Shown here: piece by piece, positions 35,332 to 43,388 of the stretch
Numbering within the stretch: position 1 is the stretch's first letter
How the letters are laid out: each line of letters opens with the position of its first letter
Source: Methanoregula sp. PtaU1.Bin051
Lineage (GTDB): Archaea > Halobacteriota > Methanomicrobia > Methanomicrobiales > Methanospirillaceae
NCBI GenBank assembly: GCA_002067895.1
Contig: MVRE01000018.1
Coordinates: forward strand, 1-45,694
Reading direction: 5' to 3'
DNA: 45,694 nt
Notes under the pieces: generated by a model
Databases searched by the model: none
Told to the model about the DNA's origin: nothing
What the model saw: the letters and a program-made list of their open reading frames with translations, nothing else
Position numbers and translations under genes: made by a program

Positions 35332-35673
35332 TTATCTATTCAAACCCAGTTTTTCATTCAGTTTTGCCGCCATGATAAAATCATTCCAGGTCAGTCCACC
35401 TGCGGGATATGTATAGAACGACACCTCCACGAACCGTCCCTCCCTCATTGTTATATCGGGAAGGTGTCCCTCCTGCTGGGAGAAACCCATAACATCATTG
35501 ATGAACGAGAGGGATTCGCTACTATTATTGAAGGTATATTGTTTTGAAATATGGCCTTCTGTAATTGACCAGCCGGGAACGGCCTTGAGGAGCTCCATGG
35601 TCTCTCTTCGGGTCAACGGCGGTGAACCAACCCGGTACGTGATGATCTTTTCCTTGAGCAGATCCATGATCAT
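35332..35673 (-). CDS. Pterin-4a-carbinolamine dehydratase-like protein
   Basis: The 113-residue protein has the PCD fold: helix 1 PPLTRRETMELLKAVPGWSI, strand KQYTFNNSSESLSFIND, and EGHLPDITMREGRFVEVSFYTYPAGGLTWNDFIMAAKLNEKL. In active dehydratases the motif is HHP and a later TH; here the second His is Leu and the later His is Tyr. Only one of three catalytic histidines remains, so classical activity is doubtful. Methanogens lack obvious pterin-dependent hydroxylases, so a different role is likely. Confidence 0.75.
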   Translation of the reverse strand: MIMDLLKEKIITYRVGSPPLTRRETMELLKAVPGWSITEGHISKQYTFNNSSESLSFINDVMGFSQQEGHLPDITMREGRFVEVSFYTYPAGGLTWNDFIMAAKLNEKLGLNR

Positions 35674-35829
35674 CAGTAAATTTAAAACTAAAAAAGGTTT
35701 TTTAAGATATCAGATCTCCAATTCAATGGCCCTATTTTGTGAGAATCATCATGGATTTAAAGAAAATTTCCTCCGAAAACAAGTCAAAACATTAATCTTT
35801 TCATACTCCGAAATCAGGCAAAGGTGGGT

Positions 35830-36411
35830 ATGGTGGGGGTTTCCGGGAACGATGATCCGGTTGATACTGCAGGAACAGAACGGCAAGCCGAACCCGAAAA
35901 CCCGCAGATACTTGAAGAACAGCGGAAGAGACGAGTTCACGGTTGGATCGAACTTTTAAAAAGCGAACATCTCCATTTCAGGTGGAAGGCTGCAGAGGCC
36001 TTAGGGCAGGAAAGGGATCCTGAGGCAGTGGAGCCACTGATAAAGGCTCTTGCCGATCCTTATGTCGATGTGGCATGGCTGGCCGCTAAATCACTCGGAA
36101 AGATTGGGGACTCCCGGGCGGTCGAACCACTTATTGCCACCCTCCCCTCTAAAGAAAAATGGATGCGTGTCGGTGTAGCATGGGCACTCGGACGCCTGAG
36201 GGATCCCCGGGCTATTGAACCTCTGATCCCGCTCCTGAAAGATCCAAAAAAGACCGTGAGGAAAAATGCAGCATGGGCGCTTGGAGAGATCGCTGATGAA
36301 AGGGCGACCGGCCCTCTCACTGAACTGCTACAGGATACCGATCCGGAAATACAGGAGACTGCAAAGAGAGCACTGGAATCTATCAGGAACAGGAAGGGCC
36401 AGACAAAATAA
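35830..36411 (+). CDS. HEAT-repeat protein (PBS lyase type)
   Basis: A 193-residue protein with five HEAT-like repeats of about 31 residues (about 35-190), each with the pattern R-W-x-A-A-x-A-L-G followed by D-P-x-A-V-E-P-L-I-x-A-L. The first 35 residues are polar and probably flexible. It should be an interaction scaffold; related proteins work with lyases or regulators, but no partner is evident. The ATG at 35830 has aaaggtggg just upstream. The helicase gene follows after 70 bp on the same strand. Confidence 0.85.
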   Translation: MVGVSGNDDPVDTAGTERQAEPENPQILEEQRKRRVHGWIELLKSEHLHFRWKAAEALGQERDPEAVEPLIKALADPYVDVAWLAAKSLGKIGDSRAVEPLIATLPSKEKWMRVGVAWALGRLRDPRAIEPLIPLLKDPKKTVRKNAAWALGEIADERATGPLTELLQDTDPEIQETAKRALESIRNRKGQTK

Positions 36412-36481
36412 TTTAGATATTGGGAAAAGAAACAGCAGCGTGCAAAAACCCATATCCGACAAGCCCCAATTCTGCTTTAAC

Positions 36482-38626
36482 ATGCCTTCTGTTTTTCCTA
36501 TGCTTCATGAATCGCTTCAGACAATTCTTTCCCAGCGGATGGGATGGACCGAGCTTCGGGAAGTGCAGGAACATTCATACAAAGCTGTTACGGATGGAAA
36601 CGATGTCCTGATCATTGCCCCCACAGCAGGAGGGAAATCTGAAGCTGCACTTATCCCCGTTATCGACAACCTTCTAAGGAATGGGTGGCCGGGTATTGCC
36701 TGTCTGTACCTGTCACCCTTAAAAGCGCTCATCAACGATCAGGAAGAGCGTTTTTCGAATTTCTGCCTTCCGACAGGTCTCACACTTATAAAATGGCACG
36801 GGGATGTCCCGAAAGGTGATCGGTCATGGAAAGAGGGCGAAACCCCCCATATCCTGATGATAACACCGGAATCTCTTGAGGTCCTGCTCCATGAACCAAA
36901 ACTTACGATGGCGTTGAAAAACCTCCGGTTCGTTATCATCGACGAGCTTCATGCATTTGTCGAGTCAGAACGGGGGGTTCACGTCAAAACCCTGTTGTAC
37001 CGGCTCGATCGGATCGCAAAACATCCTATCCAGAGACTCGGACTTTCGGCAACAGTTGGCAACCCGGATGAGATCCTCTCGTGGCTCTCTGATCACCGGC
37101 ACGGGGAGGAGCTGGTTGCGATACCGGCGCCGGCAAAGCAGAAAAGATTCTCTTTTATTATTGAGGCAGAAGAGCCGGGCCGGATGGAGTCGATCATCCG
37201 GTATGTATCCGGTAAAAAAGCACTCGTTTTCGTAAACAGCCGGCGCGAGGCTGAGAATATTATGGGTGCCATTTCTTCAAGGGTGGGAAATGTCCATATC
37301 CACCATTCATCGGTATCGACTCCGATGCGAAAGGCCGCTGAAGAGGCTTTCTCCAAGGATGGCGGAGCCTGTATCATCTGCACAAGTACATTAGAGCTGG
37401 GAATCGATATCGGCGACCTTGATGTTGTAGTGCAGGTCGGCCCCCCCAGCTCGGTCTCCTCGTTCCTCCAGCGGATGGGGAGAAGTGGCCGGCGGGGAAA
37501 AGCTGCCCATGTTGTGTGGGTTCTTGAGGGTGCCTGTGAGCTTCTCTGCAGCGTGGCGATCCTTGAATGTGCCATGCACCATAAAGTCGAACCACTCCGG
37601 CCCCTGCGCCAGCCCTACAATGTACTTGCCCAACAGATGCTCCTCTACCTGCATCGCACGAAACGTACGACAAGGAAACAGCTTAAAAATGCACTCCGCG
37701 CACTGCCTCCGTTTACAAAAGTTTCTCCATCAGTTATCGGGAATCTAATCAGTCATGCAATCGAATATGGCTACATCACAACCGATGGTGACATGCTGAT
37801 GCTGGGGGAACAATCGGAACAGGCATTCGGTATGGCGAACTACCGGGATTTGTACTCGGTTATTTCACGAGGTGAGACTTTCCGGGCAGTCACTCCCGAT
37901 GGAGAAATTGTCGGAACCCTTGATGCACGTTTTGTTTCTGGCAAATCGGGTGGGGATTTCTCTCTTGGAGGGAGGGTCTGGCAGATGATCAAATACGATG
38001 AAGGGCACAACCTCGTCGTCGTAGTTCCCGGTTCGGAGCAGACATCACGGGCATTCTGGACGGGAGGGGGGTATTCAGGTTTCTCACCACTCGTCTGTGC
38101 TGCTGTGCAGGAGATCATTGCACGAAAAGGGACCGCCCTGCCTCTCCCTATCCGGGAACAGGAAGTGCTTGCCGGACGCATCCGTCGTCTGCCGGGACAG
38201 ATACCTTCAGCCGGGCTCTGCGTCCAGGAAAGGAAGATCGGGGGAAAGGTCGAAGTGATTGTTTTCTCGTTTAACGGAGCGGCATTCAACCGCCTCCTGA
38301 CAATACTGCTCAGCCGGCAACTTGGCGGAAAAGTCAAGGTCAGGTACAGTGATTTTATCGTGCTTATCAGGAATGCCGGTAAAGACGGGATCGGCCAGAA
38401 GGTTTTTGAGGCACTTCTCGCTATCAGGGACTTCGATCAGGACATGATCCGCTCGTATCTCCCGGTCCTGCCTGCCAACACGTGGAAGTTCGGATCAGTC
38501 CTTCCTGCTAATCTTCTTGAGGATTTAGTCATGTCCGAGCATTACAACATCATGGAGTGCATGGCAACACTCCGAGCTGCCGATGTAATTCTGCTGGGAA
38601 ATGAAGAAAAGCCGCCCATGATCTAA
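36482..38626 (+). CDS. Lhr-like superfamily 2 helicase
   Basis: The 714-residue protein has both helicase domains: Walker A IIAPTAGGKSEAAL (about 44-57), DEAH-type box VIIDELHAF, GLSATVGNP (motif III), VFVNSRREAENIM (motif IV) and TSTLELGIDIGDLDVVVQVGPPSSVSSFLQRMGRSGRRG (motifs V-VI). After them come a winged-helix region and an Lhr-core-like C-terminal domain. Lhr proteins unwind DNA:RNA hybrids and branched DNA. It is shorter than full Lhr-core. The ATG at 36482 is chosen where the helicase homology begins; upstream sequence lies over the HEAT gene in another frame. Confidence 0.88.
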   Translation: MPSVFPMLHESLQTILSQRMGWTELREVQEHSYKAVTDGNDVLIIAPTAGGKSEAALIPVIDNLLRNGWPGIACLYLSPLKALINDQEERFSNFCLPTGLTLIKWHGDVPKGDRSWKEGETPHILMITPESLEVLLHEPKLTMALKNLRFVIIDELHAFVESERGVHVKTLLYRLDRIAKHPIQRLGLSATVGNPDEILSWLSDHRHGEELVAIPAPAKQKRFSFIIEAEEPGRMESIIRYVSGKKALVFVNSRREAENIMGAISSRVGNVHIHHSSVSTPMRKAAEEAFSKDGGACIICTSTLELGIDIGDLDVVVQVGPPSSVSSFLQRMGRSGRRGKAAHVVWVLEGACELLCSVAILECAMHHKVEPLRPLRQPYNVLAQQMLLYLHRTKRTTRKQLKNALRALPPFTKVSPSVIGNLISHAIEYGYITTDGDMLMLGEQSEQAFGMANYRDLYSVISRGETFRAVTPDGEIVGTLDARFVSGKSGGDFSLGGRVWQMIKYDEGHNLVVVVPGSEQTSRAFWTGGGYSGFSPLVCAAVQEIIARKGTALPLPIREQEVLAGRIRRLPGQIPSAGLCVQERKIGGKVEVIVFSFNGAAFNRLLTILLSRQLGGKVKVRYSDFIVLIRNAGKDGIGQKVFEALLAIRDFDQDMIRSYLPVLPANTWKFGSVLPANLLEDLVMSEHYNIMECMATLRAADVILLGNEEKPPMI

Positions 38627-38643
38627 AAGTGAGGATACGGACC

Positions 38644-39531
38644 ATGAACGAATCGATCCCAAGTGGGAAAATACGCGATTTTCTTCTGACCCTTCAAAAA
38701 GATGAGATCACAGAACACGAGATCTACGCTAAAATTGCCGCTGGGACCCGGGACCATCATAACCGGCAGGTTCTTGAAGACATCGCGGTTCAGGAGTACG
38801 AGCATTACCTTATCTGGAAAAAATATACCGGTAAGGATGTAGATCCCGATGCTCTCAGAATCTGGTACTATTATTCACTCACCCGTATATTCGGCATAAC
38901 ATTTGCAGTAAAACTGATGGAGGGAATCGAGAAACGAGCTCAGAAAACGTATCGTGACATCGGGAAAGTTGTCCCTGAGATGAATGAGATCCTCTCCCGC
39001 GAAGAATCGCATGAAAAACAACTTATAGGGCTTCTGAATGAAGAACGGTTGCGTTACTTGGGATCCGTTGTTCTGGGACTCAATGATGCACTAGTTGAGT
39101 TTACCGGTTCCCTTGCCGGTTTCACATTTGCCCTTCAGAATACACGGATTATCGCAATGGCTGGTCTGATCATGGGCATTGCTGCATCACTGTCCATGGC
39201 CGCATCCGAATACCTCTCGCAACGTTCTGAGGCGGGCAATGAAGTGACCAATCCCGCAAAAGCATCGGCATACACCGGTGTGGCGTATATATTCACTGTA
39301 ATCCTGCTCGTGCTCCCATTCTTGCTGCTGGAAAATTCCTACAGCGCACTTATCCTGACGCTCGCTGCAGCAGTCGTTGTGATCTTCATCTTTACGTTCT
39401 ACATATCTGTTGCCAAGGATCTGTCATTCCGGCAACGGTTTATTGAGATGGCCACAATAAGCCTGGGAATCGCGGCAATCTCGTTTGCTATCGGAATGGT
39501 AATCCGGATTTTTCTGGGTGTTAGTGGATGA
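38644..39531 (+). CDS. Ferritin-like domain fused to VIT1/CCC1 membrane transporter
   Basis: A 295-residue protein. The N-terminal 130 residues are a rubrerythrin-like di-iron helix bundle (EITEHEIYAKIA, IAVQEYEHYLIWKK, EGIEKRAQKTY, REESHEKQLIGLL). The C-terminal half is a VIT1/CCC1 domain with VLGLNDALVEFTGSLAGFTFAL, MGIAASLSMAASEYLSQRSE and three more helices. Similar fusions (MbfA type) oxidise iron and move it across the membrane. The ATG at 38644 has gtgagga upstream and lies 17 bp after the helicase stop. Confidence 0.88.
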   Translation: MNESIPSGKIRDFLLTLQKDEITEHEIYAKIAAGTRDHHNRQVLEDIAVQEYEHYLIWKKYTGKDVDPDALRIWYYYSLTRIFGITFAVKLMEGIEKRAQKTYRDIGKVVPEMNEILSREESHEKQLIGLLNEERLRYLGSVVLGLNDALVEFTGSLAGFTFALQNTRIIAMAGLIMGIAASLSMAASEYLSQRSEAGNEVTNPAKASAYTGVAYIFTVILLVLPFLLLENSYSALILTLAAAVVVIFIFTFYISVAKDLSFRQRFIEMATISLGIAAISFAIGMVIRIFLGVSG

Positions 39532-39653
39532 CGAATTATTCTCCCCCTTCGGGTGTAATGTAAGGCGCCTTTTGTCATACGTATGTCTTTTGGGGGATTT
39601 TTAAAATTGATGTTTGAACCTGTTAGCACCTATTGATTCTGATATTTGTCTCA

Positions 39654-40298
39654 TCAGTCCAGCTTTTTTACCAGTTCAGCGACGTTTTCTGCAAACACGC
39701 GGATAGTCGCAATCCCCTCGTTGTCTTTCCATGCCTCACCCGGCTCCCGGCCAAAGACCATGTTCCAGTATGTCGATCCGACTACGATCATCTCGTTAAT
39801 TAAGAAAAACATCAGCATCTCCTGCAGGGTTGCAGTATGGCCTCCCCGGCGGGCTATAGCGATCGGACCACCGATCTTACCGGATAAAAACCCGTCGTGC
39901 GCCATCGAACACATCCCAATCCGCTGAAGTGCATTCATAACATCCCCGCGAGCCGTTCCGAAATATACCGGGCTGGCAACGATAAATCCTTTGGACTGCC
40001 TGAGCTTCCGGATAATGTCGTTTAGCCCGTCCTTCAGAATACATCTGCCAGTACCTGCGCATTTGTAACAGGCAATGCAGGACTCTATTTTTTTACCGGA
40101 AAAAGAGATAATTTCCGTTTTGATCCCCTGAGCTTCGATCATTTTTGCACATTCAGCAATAATCTGGGCCGTATTGCCCTTTTTACGCGGGCTTCCGGAG
40201 ATTAAAAGAACTTTTTTCTGATCAGGTTTCCGTGTCTGGATAGAAACCGGACTGTTCTTGCTTATTTTTGTTTTTAGTTTTTTCTTTGTTACCGCCAT
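39654..40298 (-). CDS. Iron-sulfur flavoprotein with basic N-terminal extension
   Basis: A 214-residue Isf-family protein from the ATG at 40298. A Lys-rich leader of about 30 residues (AVTKKKLKTKISKNSP) precedes the flavodoxin fold with LLISGSPRKKGNTAQII. The cluster motif is intact: C-I-A-C-Y-K-C-A-G-T-G-R-C (C-x2-C-x2-C-x5-C). VASPVYFGTARGDVMNALQRIG is the flavin-contact segment. It is the fourth Isf-like protein in the window. A TGTACA hexamer lies at 40319-40324, before the gene. Confidence 0.85.
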   Translation of the reverse strand: MAVTKKKLKTKISKNSPVSIQTRKPDQKKVLLISGSPRKKGNTAQIIAECAKMIEAQGIKTEIISFSGKKIESCIACYKCAGTGRCILKDGLNDIIRKLRQSKGFIVASPVYFGTARGDVMNALQRIGMCSMAHDGFLSGKIGGPIAIARRGGHTATLQEMLMFFLINEMIVVGSTYWNMVFGREPGEAWKDNEGIATIRVFAENVAELVKKLD

Positions 40299-40532
40299 AC
40301 CGTTGACCTCACTTATTCTGTACACATCTGACCTATGAAGATTCTCGCATTAACTCAACTGAAACGATTAATGTTTGAAAAACCAGACGAACAAAATGAA
40401 ACCACATTCTTCAGAAACAAGAAATTGCAGACCCCTGTCGGATACAATGATGCCGCCAGAACTCCTTATGCGACCCTTCCCTATTTATGCCCCCCACAAC
40501 CTATTTGAACCGCTGTCAACGATGATTCCTGT

Positions 40533-40973
40533 ATGAGAAAAGATGTCGCACTCCTTATCATTCTCATTGCTGCTGGCGTTTTTGCCGGATGCAGCACGCA
40601 ACAACCAGTAACGCCACCAGCAACGGTTACAACCTTGCAGGTCCCCATTAGCACACCGGCCCAATATATAACAACGCCGGTTCCAACCCCCTTGAGCCAG
40701 GCGTCTGTCTCGGATAATACAATAACAATCAGGGATTTTATTTTCTCACCGCAATCAATCACCGTAAAAACAGGATCTATCGTCCGCTGGGAGAACCTTG
40801 ACTCGGTTCCGCACCGGATTATGTTTACCGATTCCTCCGGTCGGGATACAAATGTTGAATCCAGCACGCTCGCACCATCCCAGTCCTATAGTCGGAAATT
40901 TGCCGCGCCGGGCAAATATGCATATTATTGCAAGATCCATCCTGAAATGAAAGGAACCGTGATCGTGGAGTAG
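40533..40973 (+). CDS. Cupredoxin (plastocyanin-like) lipoprotein
   Basis: The 146-residue protein has a signal peptide ending in the lipobox FAGC (Cys20), a Thr/Pro-rich linker (about 21-58) and a blue-copper domain (about 60-146). Copper ligands are His94 (SVPHRI), Cys133 (YYCKIHPEM), His136 and Met139. It should be anchored outside the membrane and carry electrons or bind copper. A TATA-like ctatttatg lies about 48 bp upstream. The frameshifted membrane protein follows 2 bp after the stop. Confidence 0.9.
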   Translation: MRKDVALLIILIAAGVFAGCSTQQPVTPPATVTTLQVPISTPAQYITTPVPTPLSQASVSDNTITIRDFIFSPQSITVKTGSIVRWENLDSVPHRIMFTDSSGRDTNVESSTLAPSQSYSRKFAAPGKYAYYCKIHPEMKGTVIVE

Positions 40974-40975
40974 CC

Positions 40976-41195
40976 ATGCTGCAGGAAATCTCCTATCTCC
41001 CCATTTTTTGGAAAGCCCATTATCCTCTATCTGGGAATCATCACTATCTCTTCATTTATCATTACGGCATCAATTCCCCTGCTCAGGAAACGAGATCTGG
41101 TGCATGTGCCGTTCGTCTGGCATATCCGGGTGGCAGGAATCTCGATCGCTTTGGGTCTGTGTCATGGGAGTTTAGGATTGTTGGCTTACCTTTAA
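40976..41195 (+). pseudogene. Small membrane protein, frameshifted at a T6 run
   Basis: From the ATG at 40976 the frame reads MLQEISYLPIF and then meets a run of six T (41004-41009). Continuing one base later gives a coherent 61-residue tail with two hydrophobic helices (GKPIILYLGIITISSFIITA; VAGISIALGLCHGSLGLLAYL) and the spaced histidines V-W-H and C-H-G, ending at TAA 41193-41195. Without one T the gene would be 73 codons. Helix-borne histidines suggest heme or metal contact near the cupredoxin. Either a homopolymer error or a true frameshift. Confidence 0.6.
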
Positions 41196-41907
41196 TTCAA
41201 TTAAACTGATCCGCAGAAATCCCCCACTCGAGACAGGCGTGAGAGGGGTCGATCTGAGGGGTACTCTCTTAGGTTAACCGTATCCCCATTACAATCGCCA
41301 CTACCAGCCCGACAATTTACATACAGGTGGAGGGCGATTGATTTCGGAAACCGTGAAAGGAGTGGTTCAGAAGCCGACAAGACGAAGCAGAGCCCCGACA
41401 AGAATTCCGAACATAGAAGTGGATGCTGAGAGCATGGCAAGAAGGATATACCCTGCGACGACTCCGATCTTAAGCGGAACGTAGGTGCGGTTGAGGTTTG
41501 ACCGCCTTACGGCGCGGAATGATCTCGCGTCTCCGGATACTGGCGGTTTATTCCTTTTTATCCTTATCATACTAATGCTTGTCCTAGTCCGGTAGCTTTG
41601 AATATATTTTTTCTTGTTTTGTATCCGATACGAAACGATTCCGGATGGTGCAACTGATCACTTTGTCAATTTGATATTTATTTTTTTTGAACCATCAAAA
41701 AGCTATAATTTGACCGATTTCAAGAAAATAATGAAAATTTCAGTGAATTTTTTTATTATCTCACAGATAGCCATCGCAATCTCTGCGGTCTATTAAAAAT
41801 CCATCAGGTACCTGATTATCTCTATGTGAATAATGCGGGACATTCCTTTTCAGAAAAGCAATATCCATGGATTGAAACGCATGATCTTGACATATATTGA
41901 AAAAGTA
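41196..41907. other. Intergenic region, mostly empty
   Basis: Apart from the doubtful small membrane protein at 41367-41570, I see nothing convincing here. The part from 41571 to 41907 is strongly AT-rich, and its short frames lack coding character. No tRNA, repeat array or terminator hairpin was found. Confidence 0.5.
41367..41570 (-). CDS. Hypothetical small membrane protein
   Basis: A 67-residue frame with a basic N-terminus (IRIKRNKPPVSGDARSFRAVRRSNL) and one long hydrophobic stretch (about 33-65, IGVVAGYILLAMLSASTSMFGILVGALL). The basic-inside, hydrophobic pattern is believable for a small membrane protein, but no family is recognised and no ribosome site is clear. It could be chance. 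Confidence 0.4.
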   Translation of the reverse strand: MIRIKRNKPPVSGDARSFRAVRRSNLNRTYVPLKIGVVAGYILLAMLSASTSMFGILVGALLRLVGF

Positions 41908-43173
41908 TTACCTGACAATGACTCGATAATCTACTTTCTCCAAAGACCTGAACTTTTGTGGGAGGGTTCTGAATTCCGATGCCATCCGTTTTTTAATTGT
42001 ATCAAGGGATGGTAAAGGCTCAAGACAGTCCCCCTCCCTCATTATCTCGACAACGAGTCCTGAACATTTTACCTCTTCTGACATGTGGATAACCTCATCA
42101 TAGGATATCAGCCCATTGGTATAATGTCGCACAACCTGGCGTTTGTAAGGAAAAGTAATCTTGCCCGGGCTGGTCTTATATACCGGTCTGCCTTCATACT
42201 CAACCAGCTTGTAAACCATATCAAGGAAGGGAGCATCAGATGATGTGATAAACTTCGTCCCGACGCCGAAGCTGTCAAGAGGAACACCGGCATCAAGCCA
42301 TCTTCTGATGGCATATTCATCAACACCACTACTTACGAATATTTTTACGGTTACAAGACCTGCATCATCAAGGATTTGTCGGATCTCTCTGGCCAGTTTG
42401 TCAATATCCCCGCTGTCTAACCTGACACCGATTAATGGAACACCCTCTTTTACGAGACGTACGACTTTTTCAATACACCCCCGGGTATCATATGTATCTA
42501 GCAGAAAAAGGGTCCTATCCGGAAATGAAGATGCAAAAGACCTGAATGACTCCTCCTCGCATGAAAAAACCATGACATATGAATGTGCCATGGTACCGAC
42601 AACCGGTATCCCGAAACGTTTTCCGGCTTCAAGGTTTGATGTTCCGGAAAAACCCGCGATATATCCGGCCCGTGCAGCATAAATCCCAGCCTCAGCCATA
42701 TGAGATCTGCGAAAACCGAAATCAACGACAGGTTTCCCGCGGTTAACACTCATGATCCGTGCCGCCTTTGATGCCACCAAGGTCTGGTATTGTATACTGT
42801 TCAGGACAAGTGTTTCCAGAATCTGGACCTCTGGAAGACTTCCTTCAATCTGGACAAGAGGCTCATTCTCGAATACAATCGTACCTTCAGGTATCGCGAA
42901 GAGGTTTGCATTGAAACGGTAAGATTTGAGCCAGCTTAGAAAATGATCTGAAAACACATCAAGGCCCGACAGATATGCAAGATCATCGCTGGAGAACCGG
43001 AACGCTTTTAGCTGGCCCACAAGTGTATCAAGACCGCATACAACAAGAAAGTTCCTTTCTTCCGGAAGGGTGCGGGCAAAGAGAGAGAATACAGAATTGC
43101 CGGTCTTTTCATGTTCAAGATAGCTCTGTGCCATCGTGAGTTCATAGAGATCTGTTGTCAATGCTGTTCCCAT
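41908..43173 (-). CDS. pncB: Nicotinate phosphoribosyltransferase
   Basis: PncB joins nicotinate to PRPP to give NaMN in the NAD salvage route. The 421-residue protein has TALTTDLYELTMAQSYL at the start, VVDFGFRRSHMAEAGIYAARA, AGFSGTSNLEAGKRFGIPVVGTMAHSYVM (active-site His region), GVRLDSGDIDKLAREIR and FGVGTKFITSSDAP. The ATG at 43173 has ttgaggag about 10 bases upstream. Two TGTACA boxes lie at 43208-43223. The gene is divergent from the integrase. Confidence 0.95.
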   Translation of the reverse strand: MGTALTTDLYELTMAQSYLEHEKTGNSVFSLFARTLPEERNFLVVCGLDTLVGQLKAFRFSSDDLAYLSGLDVFSDHFLSWLKSYRFNANLFAIPEGTIVFENEPLVQIEGSLPEVQILETLVLNSIQYQTLVASKAARIMSVNRGKPVVDFGFRRSHMAEAGIYAARAGYIAGFSGTSNLEAGKRFGIPVVGTMAHSYVMVFSCEEESFRSFASSFPDRTLFLLDTYDTRGCIEKVVRLVKEGVPLIGVRLDSGDIDKLAREIRQILDDAGLVTVKIFVSSGVDEYAIRRWLDAGVPLDSFGVGTKFITSSDAPFLDMVYKLVEYEGRPVYKTSPGKITFPYKRQVVRHYTNGLISYDEVIHMSEEVKCSGLVVEIMREGDCLEPLPSLDTIKKRMASEFRTLPQKFRSLEKVDYRVIVR

Positions 43174-43207
43174 GTGATCCTGACTCCTCAATTGATTGCC
43201 TCAATAT

Positions 43208-43227
43208 TGTACAAACATGTACATGTT
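43208..43227. promoter_or_regulatory. Paired TGTACA boxes upstream of pncB
   Basis: TGTACA occurs at 43208-43213 and 43218-43223, start to start exactly 10 bp, one DNA turn. The second lies in a perfect 14-bp palindrome (43214-43227, aacatgtacatgtt). The site is 35-54 bp before the pncB ATG, near its expected transcription start. It looks like an operator for a dimer bound on one DNA face. Confidence 0.6.
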
Positions 43228-43354
43228 ACCTATCGGAATAGAATAATTCAGCAAACAAATATCATAGTCATCCTTTACCGGGACTAGGTAAAAAAGGGCG
43301 GGTTGAACGCCGAGGGGGAACTTTAGAACAATAGGTTCTTAATCTTGGGAAAAT

Positions 43355-43364
43355 CTTTTTAAAG
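43355..43364 (+). promoter_or_regulatory. TATA-like element of the integrase gene
   Basis: The stretch ctttttaaag is centred 29 bases before the ATG at 43389, the distance expected for a near-leaderless archaeal mRNA. A weak 5-bp dyad (agaac/gttct, 43325-43339) lies just upstream. Confidence 0.45.
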
Positions 43365-43388
43365 AATCCGCTCCCATTACTCTTTTGT

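Noticed and set aside
35498-35959. 153-codon plus-strand frame between the PCD-like and HEAT genes
   Set aside because: Overlaps both genes in another frame and has no coherent composition.
40319-40324. TGTACA before the iron-sulfur flavoprotein gene at 40298 as an operator
   Set aside because: Single copy, no clear TATA context; kept only as a remark.
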